A stretch of 64,000 bases of DNA, taken from Seriola aureovittata (taxonomy: Eukaryota; Chordata; Actinopteri; Carangiformes; Carangidae). Position numbers and translations under genes: made by a program. Shown in pieces: positions 50,686 to 63,465 of the stretch. Within the stretch, counting starts at the first letter, position 1, and each line of letters starts with the position of its first letter. The notes beneath the pieces are model-generated. The model was not told the origin of the DNA. It saw nothing but the letters and a program-made list of their open reading frames with translations, and searched no databases. The stretch is from assembly GCF_021018895.1 (NCBI RefSeq), contig NC_079387.1:8398083-8462082 (forward strand), in the 5' to 3' direction.

Positions 50686-53600
50686 TTTCCCTCTCCATCA
50701 CTCTCCCTCTCCTCGCTTTATCCTTCATCCCTAATAAACACTTGAGGTATGGGGCTGTTTTAATGAGGACAGAGTGGACAGATCCCCGGCCACAGCGCCA
50801 CCGGGGACCCTTGCTACAAATCCACCATCGTTATCAATTCAGCAGCGTCCTCTTCAAAAGGCCCCAATGTGGAATCCCAAACACTTCGGTGCTTTGTTCT
50901 ATGATCTCATGGCAAATTCCCCAAAAGCCTCCATTATGCCCTTTTCTATGGTTACATTGCAGAAATGCTGATGTTCTTCCTTTTCTATCTTTACATGACC
51001 ATGTTGGAAATATTCAAAATGCCTTTTGGTAAAGAATGTGTCATGAAATTGCTGACAATCCTATGCCTTGTTCTCTGATCGTTTCTTTCTCTATTTTGAG
51101 TACGAGTTCCTTCACACTTCGTTGCCTGCGCTGACTAAACCTGCAGCTGACCACAGATCACTTTAAAATCTCAGCTGGCAATCATGAAACTATAATGGAA
51201 GTTTGACGGCACGTGGAAGAGACATGAACAGGCATGCAGACATTAAAAGAACAATTTACCATTCACCGAACCCCTCTCTTGAACTGCGACTCCAGACAGA
51301 GCTTAACAATCATAACTAGGAAAAGCAGTTTTTAGTCTTTTACAAATCAATAACACAAGAGCAAAAGTGTAACGTATTGATTAAACTGTGTGCTTATCTG
51401 CTGTACCATGAGCTGCAATCAGAGCTTGTCATGCTAATTAGCTTAATGCACACAGTGCCGTTACCAAGGAGCCAAGGAGCACATCATTAACTTACAAAGA
51501 TGTGGTTGTGGTATAACAGGTTGCTTAAGAAAAAAAAGGCTTCTCCAAGGACTGAGATATCCACTGTGTAGTGTTTCTCAACTGTGTGGAAGCAGATCAG
51601 AGTTTACACTACCCTTAGCATTTCTTTCATGGCTTCTTCCGAGAAATCGTTATATTTACCAAACACATCAGTCAATCGTGAATCTTATTTTTCCTTATAA
51701 TACCGGGATTAACTCGCTCTACACTGCAATAACAAAACATACTATGTTGTTTCTTTATTTCCATGTCTTGTACTCAACCGCTGATGATGCTTACATTTTG
51801 CCAGGGATACGTTAGCTTTAGCCTCAGTCAGTACTGGTGAGCTTCCAAGTACGAGCATGAAAAACTTACACAGAATTTCTCTGAGCAAAACTTCCTGAAT
51901 AAAGGTTGTAAAAAAGAAACACAATGATTTCAGCCGAATTGTCTTGAGCTCATTAATGAAAAGTTTTCCCTGCAGATCTAAACAGAAAGTAGACCTGACT
52001 GTACAGCATGACAGAGTGTGGACAAGTGTAGAGCAGGCAACTCGGACTAATAAATATTGTGCAGGAGTGTGTAGACAGTGGCATTGTTACTGTCCTAACA
52101 GAATGTAAATGGGGGAATTGTTTGCTACAACGACCAGTTAGAGCACAGACGTCACCACGATGCAGCTATAGATTTGTGAAAGTACATTTCTGCAGCCTCC
52201 AGTCAATCATTATTATAACTAACAATATTATCCTGCAACATTTGCAAGACTAACTGCAAAATGAAACTCATCTTACGTGCATTAAACTATCAAATTTAAC
52301 TTTGTGTCAGCAGTTCTCGGCCTGCTTCTACAACTGTGCAGTGTTGTACTGAGAGGGAGGAAGTGGAGAATAATTCAGGCAACAATGAATTGTTCTTTTA
52401 TTTACCCCTGTTGGTATAATCTAACCAGCATTATGTTCAAATTCTAACAAGCTTTGGATCGCTTTAGAGGAAGACACGCTCTATCTTGGTCATAAATGGG
52501 CACATAAAATAAAATGAGACCGTTTTATTTTGGTGAAATAGCAAAATGCATTGATTTTTTTTATTATTCCTGCTGTGTTGTGATTAAGGTTTTATTTGTT
52601 GTTACATTGCAGTGGAGAAAATGAACCATATCATTTGCAGTAGTCTTTGTAATATAAAGTAGCCTAATTCTTTTTAATACAAGGTCGGATTACATGCATC
52701 ATTCTTTAATCAGCTACAGGTATAAAACTCCCCTTTTGGTCTCTCACTTTCTTTGTACTGGAGACCATGGGTTTTTACAGAACGGACAATCTTTGATTAA
52801 ATGCACTAGACATCTTATCTTCTTTTTTTCACTTCCTGTCACTACATTTTTACTCTGACATTTGCTTCAACAGTCACCTAATTCTTCTGAAAGAGTCCAT
52901 TTTTACCACTGGGCAGCAAAAACACATGAGAAATGCACATAAAACGACGGTAATTGTAGTGCAGAATTTGTGAAAACTCACTGGACATTTGGTGATATTT
53001 TTATAATCATTATATTAGTTTAATCATAATGATTTAATTATATGTTACTTTAATTCAACTTTATTCAACTTCACTCAACTTTACGGGTTGTGTCGTGTCA
53101 TGAACAACACAATCTCCGCAGTGGTACTTTTACATGCTCATTAATGTCTCTGTTATGAGTCATATCCTGGTTTTAATTATGTTCTGAAATGTTAAGAAAA
53201 ACAGTTTTTCATATCCCTGGATGATAATAACGCCACCCAGGTTCCTGATCATCTGTTTCTTTGCCTCATGACATTTCATTTCTGTATAGATACTGGAGAT
53301 ACTGTATAATCAGTATCAGACTTTCACTCCAAGATGTCCTGACTGCCACATCACCCTCCGAAATTCATTTAATTCCAAATAAATTTTCCCTCTGATATTA
53401 TACAATTTTCTAGTGCACGCTTAGCTCATAGTAGAATAGGCCTGGATTATATCAGTGAAGCAGTTTAGATAGTTCTGCAGTAAGATGACATAACCTGTCT
53501 AGGAGCTTGCCTTTAGGGTGTAGGTCCCTATAGTATTTGAGAGGGGATTTCGGTATTGATCTGTTGTGGCAAGAAGATCTGGAGAGGATTTAGACAGACA

Positions 53601-56600
53601 CTCTTCAACAGCAGCCTGAACAAATATGTGTGATTTTTTTTTTTTTAACCAACAGCATCACTGGAGAGATGCGGTTCACCTGCAACATGTCTCTGAAAAC
53701 CCGGTGTCATTCTAACTTTAACTCTTCCCTGAGACAGCTGGCTGCTGTTTTTGCATTCTGTGGCTCTGCAGGTCTCCCACTCACAGTGGTCAGCGTTTTA
53801 ACACAGCACATTTAACAGCTGTCATTCCCAGTGCAAGCATCTGTCTTTATTGCTAATGCCTATGATTAGGCCATATCTACATCCTGCAGATCCACTTGGG
53901 AAGTTTCACCGTTAACTAAGTGTTTAAATGATCATTTGTCATTATATCTTTTGATTAGCTGATTAGCTAGCCTCCTATTGAAGACACACTGGACTCAAAG
54001 GCTATAAAATTAAGCAGGGTATGCATATCCGTGTATGCCTGATTGGTATGATGAGTGAGTGAACAGGGAGGTCACAAAATAAGCAATAACCAGCAGTTTC
54101 ATTAGTCTATTTGCAAAATCCTCTCGAGGGACGTAGTGGCGAGAGGGGAGCTTTAAAAATCCAGAAATTGATTTGATCTGATCTGCAATTTTAAATTTTT
54201 ATATTATCAGCTTCATAAGTAAATGATTAATTTTGCTGAAAGATGACTCCTTTTATTTGAAACTATATTGGAGCCTCTAGGAGCAGCTCTAACAGCTGTT
54301 AACAGAATCATTTCAACTGACATAACTTATTGGCACCTATTTTACAGTAGTTCAGTAAAAGTATGTAGAACTTAGCCAGCAACACATGATACACGAGTTT
54401 CTGTAAAGTACCCGTAAACCTTGTTAACATCCGTATGGTGTTTTTCATATAATACAAGACATATGATGAGTGAAATCAATAGTAAAATAAATGCTATGGC
54501 TGCGCTTTTTCCACCTTGGAACTGCAGTGAACCAATGACAGCCAGAGTTCATATGTCATATTACTAAGGAACCAATCCTGTCAACTTGTCAGTACAGAGA
54601 GCGAGAGTTAGCAGTAGCACAACCACTATCACTGTGTCAACCACTGCCAGTTACAAGCCAACAAACAGCATCAACAGATGCTAACTACGCGAACCGCTCT
54701 GATCCGTCTGCTAGTCTCTGATTCTGGTCTCAACAGACTCCTCCTCTGAGTCTGAGTCTGACTGAGGCTCAAACATGTGGCTGAGTCTCTCTGATGTTTC
54801 CTCCTCTGACCATCCTGACACTCTCTGCTCTTTCACCTGTCCACCTGGAGCAGGCAGGTGGTGGGCGGGGCACAAGGCCAGAGCAATACTTTTCACTAAT
54901 TGGGAACTAAGAGTAGATGAGCTTCAGACCCAGTTTTTGATTACTTTTTTTTTTCCACTTTTCTTTGGGGAAAACCATGTTAAACAAAATATTAATCATA
55001 GCAGAGTATTTTAACATAGTTTAAAACATGTCTGGAGAGGAACTTTGAAAAAATGAAATCTTCTGATAATTATTTCATGTCTCAGGCTTTACATGTTTAA
55101 GCAGTACTTCGTTCCCTCCATCTTCTCATGTTACTGAGGATGTGAGATGGCGTGAGCCCATAAATATATATCAAACAACCATTTGCAGAAGTTTACACTG
55201 AGAGAAGATCTAACATCAAGTGAACACAGTTTGCAATGTAACATGACTCCAGTGAAATTTCAATCATATAAATATAAAATCTATTTTTGTCCATGCACAT
55301 GCACAAGAACTGTTGTATAAGGGAGGCCACTAAGACATCATATGTACAAGGCCCTAATTTTTAAGCTACATCCCTCTTCCTCTCAGCATCAGGTGTTGAA
55401 TATAATGCGAGTAGCGCGAGTGGTGGGTTTACTTAACATTGAATGGTTGTATTGGAAGTCATTGTGAAAGCAAAGTAGAAAATGTGTCTGAATTTAGACA
55501 GAAGATAACCCCTCAGTCCTCTTTGATGCCAATCCAGCTGATGGTGCCCAAGGCAACTGCCTAGCTCACATATGCCTCAGAACGACCCTGGACATCACAT
55601 AAAAGCTAAAACCTGAAGGGACTATTCAGATAATTGTTACATGTTCTGCACTGAAACACATTCACACAACTGTGAATGCCGTAAACCAGTGTCACCAAGT
55701 CACCAAGACACTTTTTATTCATTGCACCAGGCGATTAAAATAATTATTTCAATTCCATGAGCGTGAGGTGAGATTCAGCTGCAAGCGGAGGACAAAAGGT
55801 CTACAGATGTTTTATTCAATTCGACATCCTTTTCATGGAAGTGTCTGAGTGACAGCAGAGTATCATATGGCAGTCTTTAGCAACATTTAAAGTAATGTTG
55901 TTCTGATGCATGGAACTTTGTCAAGGTTACAGACCATCGACTTTTGTTGCCCTAGTATTGTAGCTCAGTATCCCTGCTGCTGTCAGCTGACAGTTGTGAT
56001 AACAAGCATCCAACTGCAGTCAGACCATTTAAGAGGCAGCAGAATAAATTCTGTCGCCCTCCTCGTTTTCTCTTCCCCTCACTCTCACAGTGCCATTGTA
56101 GAGTAATTATTTTCCTTTACTTTATGGGCTCTGTTAGAGTTTTTTCTGTGTAACTGTCCTCTGCTCTCTTTCCTCCCTATTTCTGTTCTCGTCCCCTCTG
56201 TCTGTTGGCCCTCACATTTGATCCAGATTATAGTAATTTTAGCAGTTACAGACCAAACTCTAATCTTTCATAGAAGGAAGCGAACACTTTCTGATGTCTT
56301 TTTTGACCAGTAATAACAACTTTGACAAATTTCAGTAGAGTTTATTGGCTCTTTGCCGCACAGAAATGGTCTTAATTAAAGTTACTAAAGACCTTAGATC
56401 TTAGCAGAGCTAAGCAGAGCTTTAGACACTTCTAATGATTATGAACTGGGCTGGCATCCGTCTGAAATGGTTTCAGTTAAACAGAACAAAAAATGCCTGG
56501 TTTTGTGTGTGGTGTTCCCCAGGGGTCATTTCTTAGCCCCTGGCTGTTTTTGCAAATGCTACTCCTACATCCTGTTAGCCCCAAACACAACACACAGATT

Positions 56601-57464
56601 TGTCTTGTTATACAATCAACTCACATCTGCTGATTGTTACAGCTTTCTGATAGAGTATGGAGAGTCTGCTTTTAAAGGTCTCGCAGTAAAATTAAGCCTC
56701 TGTTTTGATGAACAAGTTAAGAGCACAGCATGATTTAGCTCCCAGCTGCCTCCAGACCTTCTCAAATTACTCATGAGCCAGTGTGCTGCTTCAGATCCTC
56801 GGGGTGATGGTCTGTAGTTTACGAGTGGGGAAAAAATGAAGTGTAACTTACAAAATAGCAGGGTCACCTTACAATATAGAGAGACTTAAAGAGCAATTTA
56901 GCTGCAAGAAAAGGGTCAACTTTTAAAAGTATGTACTGGAAAGGTGCTGTGTTTTTATTGGGGCTATATGAATGGAGAAAATAAAACAAAAGAACGCAGT
57001 GTTCCCTATTCTGCAGGGGGGAAATCATTTCATAGCCACTCCACTTACCACCACCACTGTTACGAGTACTTTCTACAAGGACCTCCTCTGGGAGTGTTAC
57101 TAAAAGGCAAAGCAGTGAATTTATTTCAAGTTAGCATTGACTAGCATTATATTCATGTTTACTAAGGATTTTATTAATTTATTATACTCAACATAGTGTC
57201 CAGTTATGTTGTACCAGTGTGTACAAACCACAACAACAACAACTGATGCACTGAAGTGAATAATCATTGCTATTCAATAAAGGATACAGAGTATGTACAT
57301 GTAGTCAATAAAACCTCACCGCATGTACATATTCTTTTAGCCCCTTGGACAAAAAAAGTTCAAAGAACTATGGAGCTAGAGAAGTTCTCAAAGTGACACT
57401 ATTTAGGGCCTTTAATATTCATTATTCATATTCATTTGTGACTCCATTTTCTCTCTCTCAACAG

Positions 57465-57617
57465 GTGACTACGTGTTGATGACAGTGTACTTCGACCTTA
57501 GCAGAAGAATGGGCTACTTCACTATCCAGACCTACATCCCCTGCATCCTGACTGTGGTCCTCTCCTGGGTCTCCTTCTGGATCAAGAGCGACGCTACGCC
57601 TGCAAGGACGGCCTTAG
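57465..57617 (+). CDS. gabrg3: gabrg3 exon 7: pre-TM1, TM1 and TM1-TM2 linker
   Basis: This 153-bp exon has the canonical exon 7 size. The acceptor is ctctctcaacag and the donor is TTAG|gtacac. It completes the split glycine and reads [18 protein letters not shown], then [20 protein letters not shown], then [12 protein letters not shown]. The hydrophobic run from about YIPCIL to VSFWI is transmembrane helix 1, with its invariant proline. [16 protein letters not shown] is a near-invariant pre-TM1 block that couples ligand binding to gating. [10 protein letters not shown] is the short linker leading into the pore helix TM2, which starts in the next exon (expected ITTVLTM). That exon is not in the window, so the pore-lining residues cannot be assessed. 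Confidence 0.95.
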
Positions 57618-58337
57618 GTACACAACAGCACCACTCATGTAGCTGTGTGGGGAACTGTAGGGAATACCACTTAACTTCAGAGTGCCTTGTATAAATTAAT
57701 CTTCCTTGGGAGAGGTAATTTGTCACAATACTTTCTTAATGTTGCTTTACTCTTTTCTATATAATTTCTTTCTGGGCTGGGAATAATCAGCAATAGTGAA
57801 GAGCGTTGATGTCCAATATGATGTGATGGGAATACATAAAACTTTTTGCCACTGCTCATTCAAGCCATGTGAGTGTAATATGAAGAAAATGAATCGGAAG
57901 TTGGTGGCAGGATTTAAAGCCTTTTGGTAATTCCCATTCAATCTGAGATTTAGACAGCTTGATAGCAAAAGTAATAATCTCTTTTATGATTAGTAACTGC
58001 AATATTATGACCCAGTCTTTGTCGCTGTAGTTATTACCGGCAAAAGCAATCATATTGCTGGAATACTTGCACATCACTGAACATTATTGTGGAGTGAAAG
58101 ACAACAAATGAAGAAAGAGTTGTTGTGTATCCGTCTGCATGTGCAGTCTCAGATGAATATGGATACATCCTTGTAGCTTTAGCTGCGCATTAAGGCATCT
58201 TGAAGATATATGTCCCATCAGTGCGGCTTGTTTTTTTTGTTTTTTTTCATCATTTATTGTAGTATTAATCTTATTTTTCTGTGCACCAGTTGACAATTGT
58301 TTTGATTTTTCCTCCCCCACTGCATGCCTGCCATTAG

Positions 58338-58405
58338 TTCATTTGCTTTCCTGTGGATGATGTTGTTGTGGTGCTCATGGTTTCCTGTTTAAGGTGATTT
58401 TCAAG
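58338..58405 (+). other. Candidate cryptic exon in intron 7
   Basis: A pyrimidine-containing stretch ending ccattag precedes this 68-bp segment, and TTTTCAAG|gtaagtg follows it, a near-perfect donor. Read in the frame delivered by exon 7 it meets a stop codon quickly (TGT GGA TGA). If used, it would truncate the protein. There is no evidence of use; this is speculative. Confidence 0.12.
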
Positions 58406-58569
58406 GTAAGTGTCTGACAACTTAATGTCAATATGCAGTATATATATATGTATGTTATTAATTTTATCTTAAATAGTAATATGGCTCTTGAACAATTCTT
58501 CCTTGTCGATCACTGAGTTGACTCTGCTACGGCTGCAAAGCATACATTAACATGACTAAGAGTCTGCAG

Positions 58570-58780
58570 CCATGCTAGTGGCTCTGCTGCAACGCTAGCA
58601 TGCTGATGTTTAGTAGGTATGTTTACCACATCTAACATCTTAGTTTAGCATGTTAGCATGCTAACATTTGCTAATTAGCACATATACATCCAAAGTGGTG
58701 GGCCAACCCACCAAGTGACATTGAAGTTCCTAGAGAAATGCTGCTACTATGGCTAAAAATAAAAGCTTGAAAACCTGCCA
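58570..58780 (+). repeat. Teleost interspersed repeat (family A), internally deleted copy
   Basis: Contains gctagcatgctgatgtttagtaggtatg, tagtttagcatgttagcatgctaacatttgctaattagcac, then ccaaagtggtgggccaacccacc and gctgctactatggctaaaaataaa. It looks like the front and back of the family joined without the middle. Confidence 0.65.
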
Positions 58781-58829
58781 GTGAATTATAGAAGCACAAA
58801 ACCAACCCATAGTTTCACATTCAGACGAT

Positions 58830-58960
58830 AACCCTGGCTCCACCAGAGTGGTTGAGGGTCAGTGCCTTGCTCTATGGCACTTTCGTAATACTTGTTGAAG
58901 GAGCTGAGACTCTAACTAATTAAACTCCACCACCCATAGTTTCTCAATTGACCCAATAAC
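58830..58960. repeat. Fragment of a fish repeat, LINE-tail-like
   Basis: Contains gagggtcagtgccttgctctatggcac, resembling the gtgccttgctcaagggca word of common fish repeats. Boundaries and class are uncertain. Confidence 0.4.
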
Positions 58961-60918
58961 TCAACCCCAGCTGGCTCACTCACCCTCCAACTACCTTCAC
59001 CCCTGCTATCACTTGAATCAAGACAGCACACATAACTATGAAGTACTCTAATTTCACTCAGTGGCCTTCATCAGCCTGCCAATCAGCCAACATCACACAA
59101 GGTCATCTGGAAAGCCTCTGTGGTAATAAACGAAGTTATATTGGAGTTTTGTCCGTCCCTATTCACTCAAGAAAAAGCCAGAAGAAAAAAGAACTTCTCT
59201 GCTACAATAAAGCTGCCTCATGTTGTATCAAATTCAATAATAAGCCAGAATCATGCACTGGGCCTCTTAGAGCTGTAAATGAAAGCTGATCATAATAACA
59301 GATCGTCTTCAGTTCAGTTGAGTTCTGCTCAACTTATTTTCTGCTGTTAGGCTGATGAAAGTTGACACGATGACAGTTGAACATCAAAACAGTACGAAGC
59401 GGATGAGATCAAGAGCGACAACAACACAAAGGTGTATTTTCAGAGTGGCTTAAGAAATGACGTGTTCGTAGGAACGGCAGATATGTGCTGAAATACTACT
59501 GCTAGTGTAGGAAGGATCACTGTCTCACAGCTACAGACGCTGCTGTTACTCCCAGCTTTCACCTTGCTCCTGCGGCTGTTAGTTGATCATATAGAGTGGG
59601 TTTTGCCTGTCCTACTCTCCATCACTGTGTCATTCTGTCTGTCTGCCTGGTGTAGACAACAACCGAAGACGATCAAAGCTTACAGTAGGTGGGTGGTGGT
59701 GTGACACATGACCAAAGGCGGTGAAAGGCTTGTGATCTCCCTCAGACAACAGGTAGTGCAGAGCAGCAAGCTGTCCCAGTCCTGATAAACATCCACATTC
59801 AGCTCAACAACAGAAAGTCATTTAGCCTTTCTTCTCCAGTACATTGGCCCTGTTTTCAGGTCGGCCTGAGACCTGATCCCTTGGCTGAAAGGGGAGAGGA
59901 GAGATAAGAGGAAGAAAAGCTGGGCACAAGAGAGGGACAAAACAAGAGTGTAAAGCAAAGTGAAGGCCTCTGGCACGTAGCGGCGGGGAGAAATGTCAGA
60001 ACGAGGGAGGAAGATCAGTCGGATCACAGAGAGGTTGAAGTCCAAGAAAAAGGAAGGTGATGCCGCCCACGCCCGCCACCCCCCCACCCCTCTAGGCTAT
60101 GTGCCTTGACAAGCTGCTAACATGTTCCAGGTGGTATTTCCAAAGAGCTGTCACTCACTTGCTACTCCTCCAGCAGCAGGACATTTGGATAGCAGTGGGC
60201 TGGAAGTAAGAGAGCTGAACTCCGGTTGATTCCCATTAGACCTCAATCTCTGCAGCTCAGATGGATCTTGGCAGAGATATGAAGGATTGTTGATGGAGAA
60301 ATACACCCCACCCTAAGGCACAAGTTGGGAATGTAGAGCTCGAGAGGGTAAACGAGAACTGTGGCTCTGGAGTTAATTGAACTGGGTGGTAACATCAATC
60401 ATCATGCTACACAGTGTTATTCAGGGAAATACAGAACATCACGGTGCCACACAAGTTCATTTCAAGGGCAATTTATCAATCGCAAAAATATATATTTTCC
60501 CAAAATCTAGCAATGCTGATATTTTTGGTTTCGTGTGCAAGGGTTTTGAGATGTCCACCTATTAGATTAAAATTTCCTCCATCAACAACGAGAGTCGTTT
60601 CACTTAACATCACACTATTTCCTCCTTTGCTCCTGATGGAAAAAAAGACCTCTAGAGAATTTGTCACTAGAATATAAGCATTTGTTGTTTTGGGGCATTT
60701 ACTGAAGCAGCTGATGCTGTTGTTTTTCTTAGGTGCGTAGGAGTCTCGATCACCCACAGATCTCGATGTGGACGCTTTTCATGGTTTACCAAAGAAACAT
60801 CCTCAAAAGCCAAACAACACACTGTTTGGTTAGACGTAGTCATCTCAAATATTGGGCCCGGGCTATAGCAGCAAGCACTGGCAACAAGCTTATAGCTTAT
60901 TTTTTATGATATGAGTGT

Positions 60919-60939
60919 GATTGGGGGGTGGGGGGGGGT
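60919..60939. repeat. G-rich run
   Basis: ggggggtggggggggg; long G runs that could form a quadruplex on the + strand. Confidence 0.6.
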
Positions 60940-63334
60940 AGCATTTAAAAACCCAAGGTTTCCCTGCGAGAGCCGTCATTCACACAAACGCTTGTCAACT
61001 TTGATGTGTCAGGTTGGGTGTAAGAGCTGACAATGTTCCTCATGGGAACCCTAGCAAGAAGGCAGTGAGTTAAAGATAGTAGCTAGTGCAAAGACATCAG
61101 TCCCTCAAACTGTGCTGTGAGAGGTGGGGGTATTTAAAAATCGGGTGCTCTGTTCACCACAGGGACAAACTAGTAGCTACAGTATATTATCAGCTGTGTT
61201 TTTGTCCCAGAGCAGTTTCTTTCTGAGAGACCTAATAGGGTCTAATAGTAGTACTTCCAACTCAAACGGTACTGATGTTTCACAGCAACAAGAAGTTCAT
61301 ATACTGGGAATAAAACATCAATACGAGGACGTTCTCTGCCGATGGAAGCTGCCACATAAAGCACGATTTATAGATATCAAGCTGACCATCAGGAAATACA
61401 CAGCTGAGTGAATGAAGTTAGAGACGAGTAGACTAGCTTCAGGCTGTTTAGTCCCCAAGTGTCTCCTTAGTCATTGGGGACTCATGTAGGGGCCATCTGA
61501 TTGATTACATGCACAGGAGACATGGCTTAAAGTCGAGGACTCCTCTGCAGCGTGCGTGAAACACCTTTAATCAGATTAGATTGGAGTTGCCATGTGTAGC
61601 ATTTTAACCTCAATCACTAGCACGTTAATTTGAAAACATCGGCATAATTACCATAAACAAACACGACTCTTGCCGAGGAGACTGTCAGCTCCTATGTACA
61701 CTGCATTTTACTTTGTGTTGATGTGGTGGAAAATCTGCTGGAGTGCTTCACAGCTCAAAACAGGAACGCCTTCACTTTCGCAAATGCTACACCCTTTTAT
61801 TCCACTCCAACTGCTCTAACTGCATGATTTCAATTTAACATGTCAGAACATATATACTCACTGTTAGGGCTGTTGTGATCTCTAATCTTTCTTCCAGCTA
61901 TTCAACACAAACACACACTGATGCAGTAGTGACACCAAATGGGTTCTTGGTAAACGTGCAGCGCAGGGGGACGTGGAAGGTGTTAGGTTTGTTTGTTTGT
62001 TGTGTTATAGTCCAGTGATACAGGTGCGCAGCTCAGGGGAAATGGGACGTGTCTCCTTTTGTTTGTTTATCATACAGTGATAAAGGGGCTGACCACCAGG
62101 TCACATGACCCTGTCTCCTCACCTGTTTCTGTACCATCACCTTTTTTTCTTTCTCCTTTTCAGTTATTTCTTCCCCATCCCCAGCTGGCGCACACTCCCA
62201 ACCTGTGCGACTTGCCACATCCAGAAAGAAACAAAAAACAAAAATACAACAGGCTAATGCTAATCAAGACAGACACATCAGAATAGTTATAGATTCATTT
62301 TTGAGTCAAGCGAACAGTCAATTAATTCACTAATCATTTCAGCTCTGATGATGTATCAGAGATGTATCAGTTGTCAGTGGCCACAACAGATCTACAGATT
62401 AGAGATAATGTGGCTGTATTAGAACACTGAAGCTCCAAATTGCATTTTTAATACTGACAAACCTAAAGTCCACGTCATAGCTTTTCTGTTAAAATGGTCT
62501 TAGGTTAGGTCTGTAGTCATAATGAAGCCCAAGCAGTCTTGTGACCTAGCTACTGATCCTTGACTGGTACTCCTCAGTACTACTTATAGACACCTCATGA
62601 ATACAAGCTGTGGTCTGTTCCACCTGCTTCACCCCTGGACACATAACAAAGGTCAACGTCTGAACATGTGAGACACTGTTTTATGTCAACTAACATGTTT
62701 TTTTATTATCAAATTTAATCGCACAAAAACAGAAAATCTGGTGTTTCTCAATGCTGTGATCACACCATCGAGATTATTTAGAGGATGTGTGTAGCATATT
62801 CGTTTTGTACAGCGATATGCACTGGAGCTTTTCTCACCTCCAGGAGATGCCCCCTGTTTTCGGTCTGCAGATGTGAGACTGTGCGGTTCAGATCGCCTGC
62901 ACAGACAGGAGTCATCCGGTTGCTATGGTATCATGTAGCGACAATTCCCACAAAATGTATTAAACTGTGCAAAGGAAACTCATGACCTTGATTTGAAATA
63001 GCAGCCCAAACTGTGAGCAGCCGGTGGGTAGCTTGTTATAAAAAAAATAAATAAATAAAAAGACAAAGCAGTGATGTCGATGCACTTGCTGTTTTACTGA
63101 GCTCACACTGTTTACAGTGCACTGAGACTTGAACAGATAGTTAGATTTTAGGTATTAGAAGAGGGGAGTTGTTAATTTACCTAGTTTGGTGCTTAAATCT
63201 AATGAGCGGGGGAAAAGAGAAAGTCTAGACAAGCAGTAGACCAGAGGAGGTAGCTTGAAATAGATGGGAGCAACTCGTCTCTATGGAAACCACAGGCGAA
63301 AACAGTGGCACACACTGCCATGAAAGACATGTAG

Positions 63335-63465
63335 GAGATGAGGATGAAAGAGACAGAGAAGAGAGAGGAAGAGAGAAAAAGGACGGAGAGGGAGAGGAAG
63401 GGTGAGACGTGGCTTGAAGAGGAAGACGGGAGGATGAGAGGGAAAGACGGCGAGATTATGAGAAT
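63335..63465 (+). repeat. Purine-rich (GA) low-complexity tract
   Basis: About 130 bp of nearly pure A/G sequence (gagagaggaagagagaaaaagg and similar). Reading frames across it are rich in E, R and K and are artefacts of composition. Confidence 0.85.

Larger units (their letters stand above)
49174..57464 (+). other. gabrg3: Intron 6 (about 8.3 kb)
   Basis: Bounded by gtaaga and ctctctcaacag. A LINE-tail-like repeat begins about 100 bp after the donor. A CT-rich tract lies near 50668, inside a 226-codon open frame (50352-51032) that has no recognisable domain. The 54480-54960 region has repeat-like character. The remainder is plain intron. Confidence 0.85.
18375..57617 (+). other. gabrg3: gabrg3 gene, partial: six coding exons, both ends outside the window
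   Basis: This is the span of a GABA-A receptor gamma-3 subunit gene. Joining the six exons gives 666 bp of continuous reading frame with all junction phases matching. The conceptual protein covers most of the extracellular domain plus TM1 of a Cys-loop ligand-gated chloride channel. Gamma-3 is favoured over gamma-1 and gamma-2 by the motifs [53 protein letters not shown] and [13 protein letters not shown]. In vertebrates this gene usually sits in a cluster with gabrb3 and gabra5, neither of which is seen here. Exons 1-2 (signal peptide and N-terminus) and the exons for TM2 to TM4 are missing from the window, so promoter, start codon and stop codon cannot be annotated. The subunit assembles with alpha and beta subunits in the neuronal plasma membrane. 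Confidence 0.95.

Noticed and set aside
50352..51032. 226-codon open frame on the + strand
   Set aside because: It lies within intron 6, runs through a TC repeat, has no recognisable domain, and its composition (S, L, P-rich) follows the pyrimidine-rich DNA. No splice or promoter evidence.
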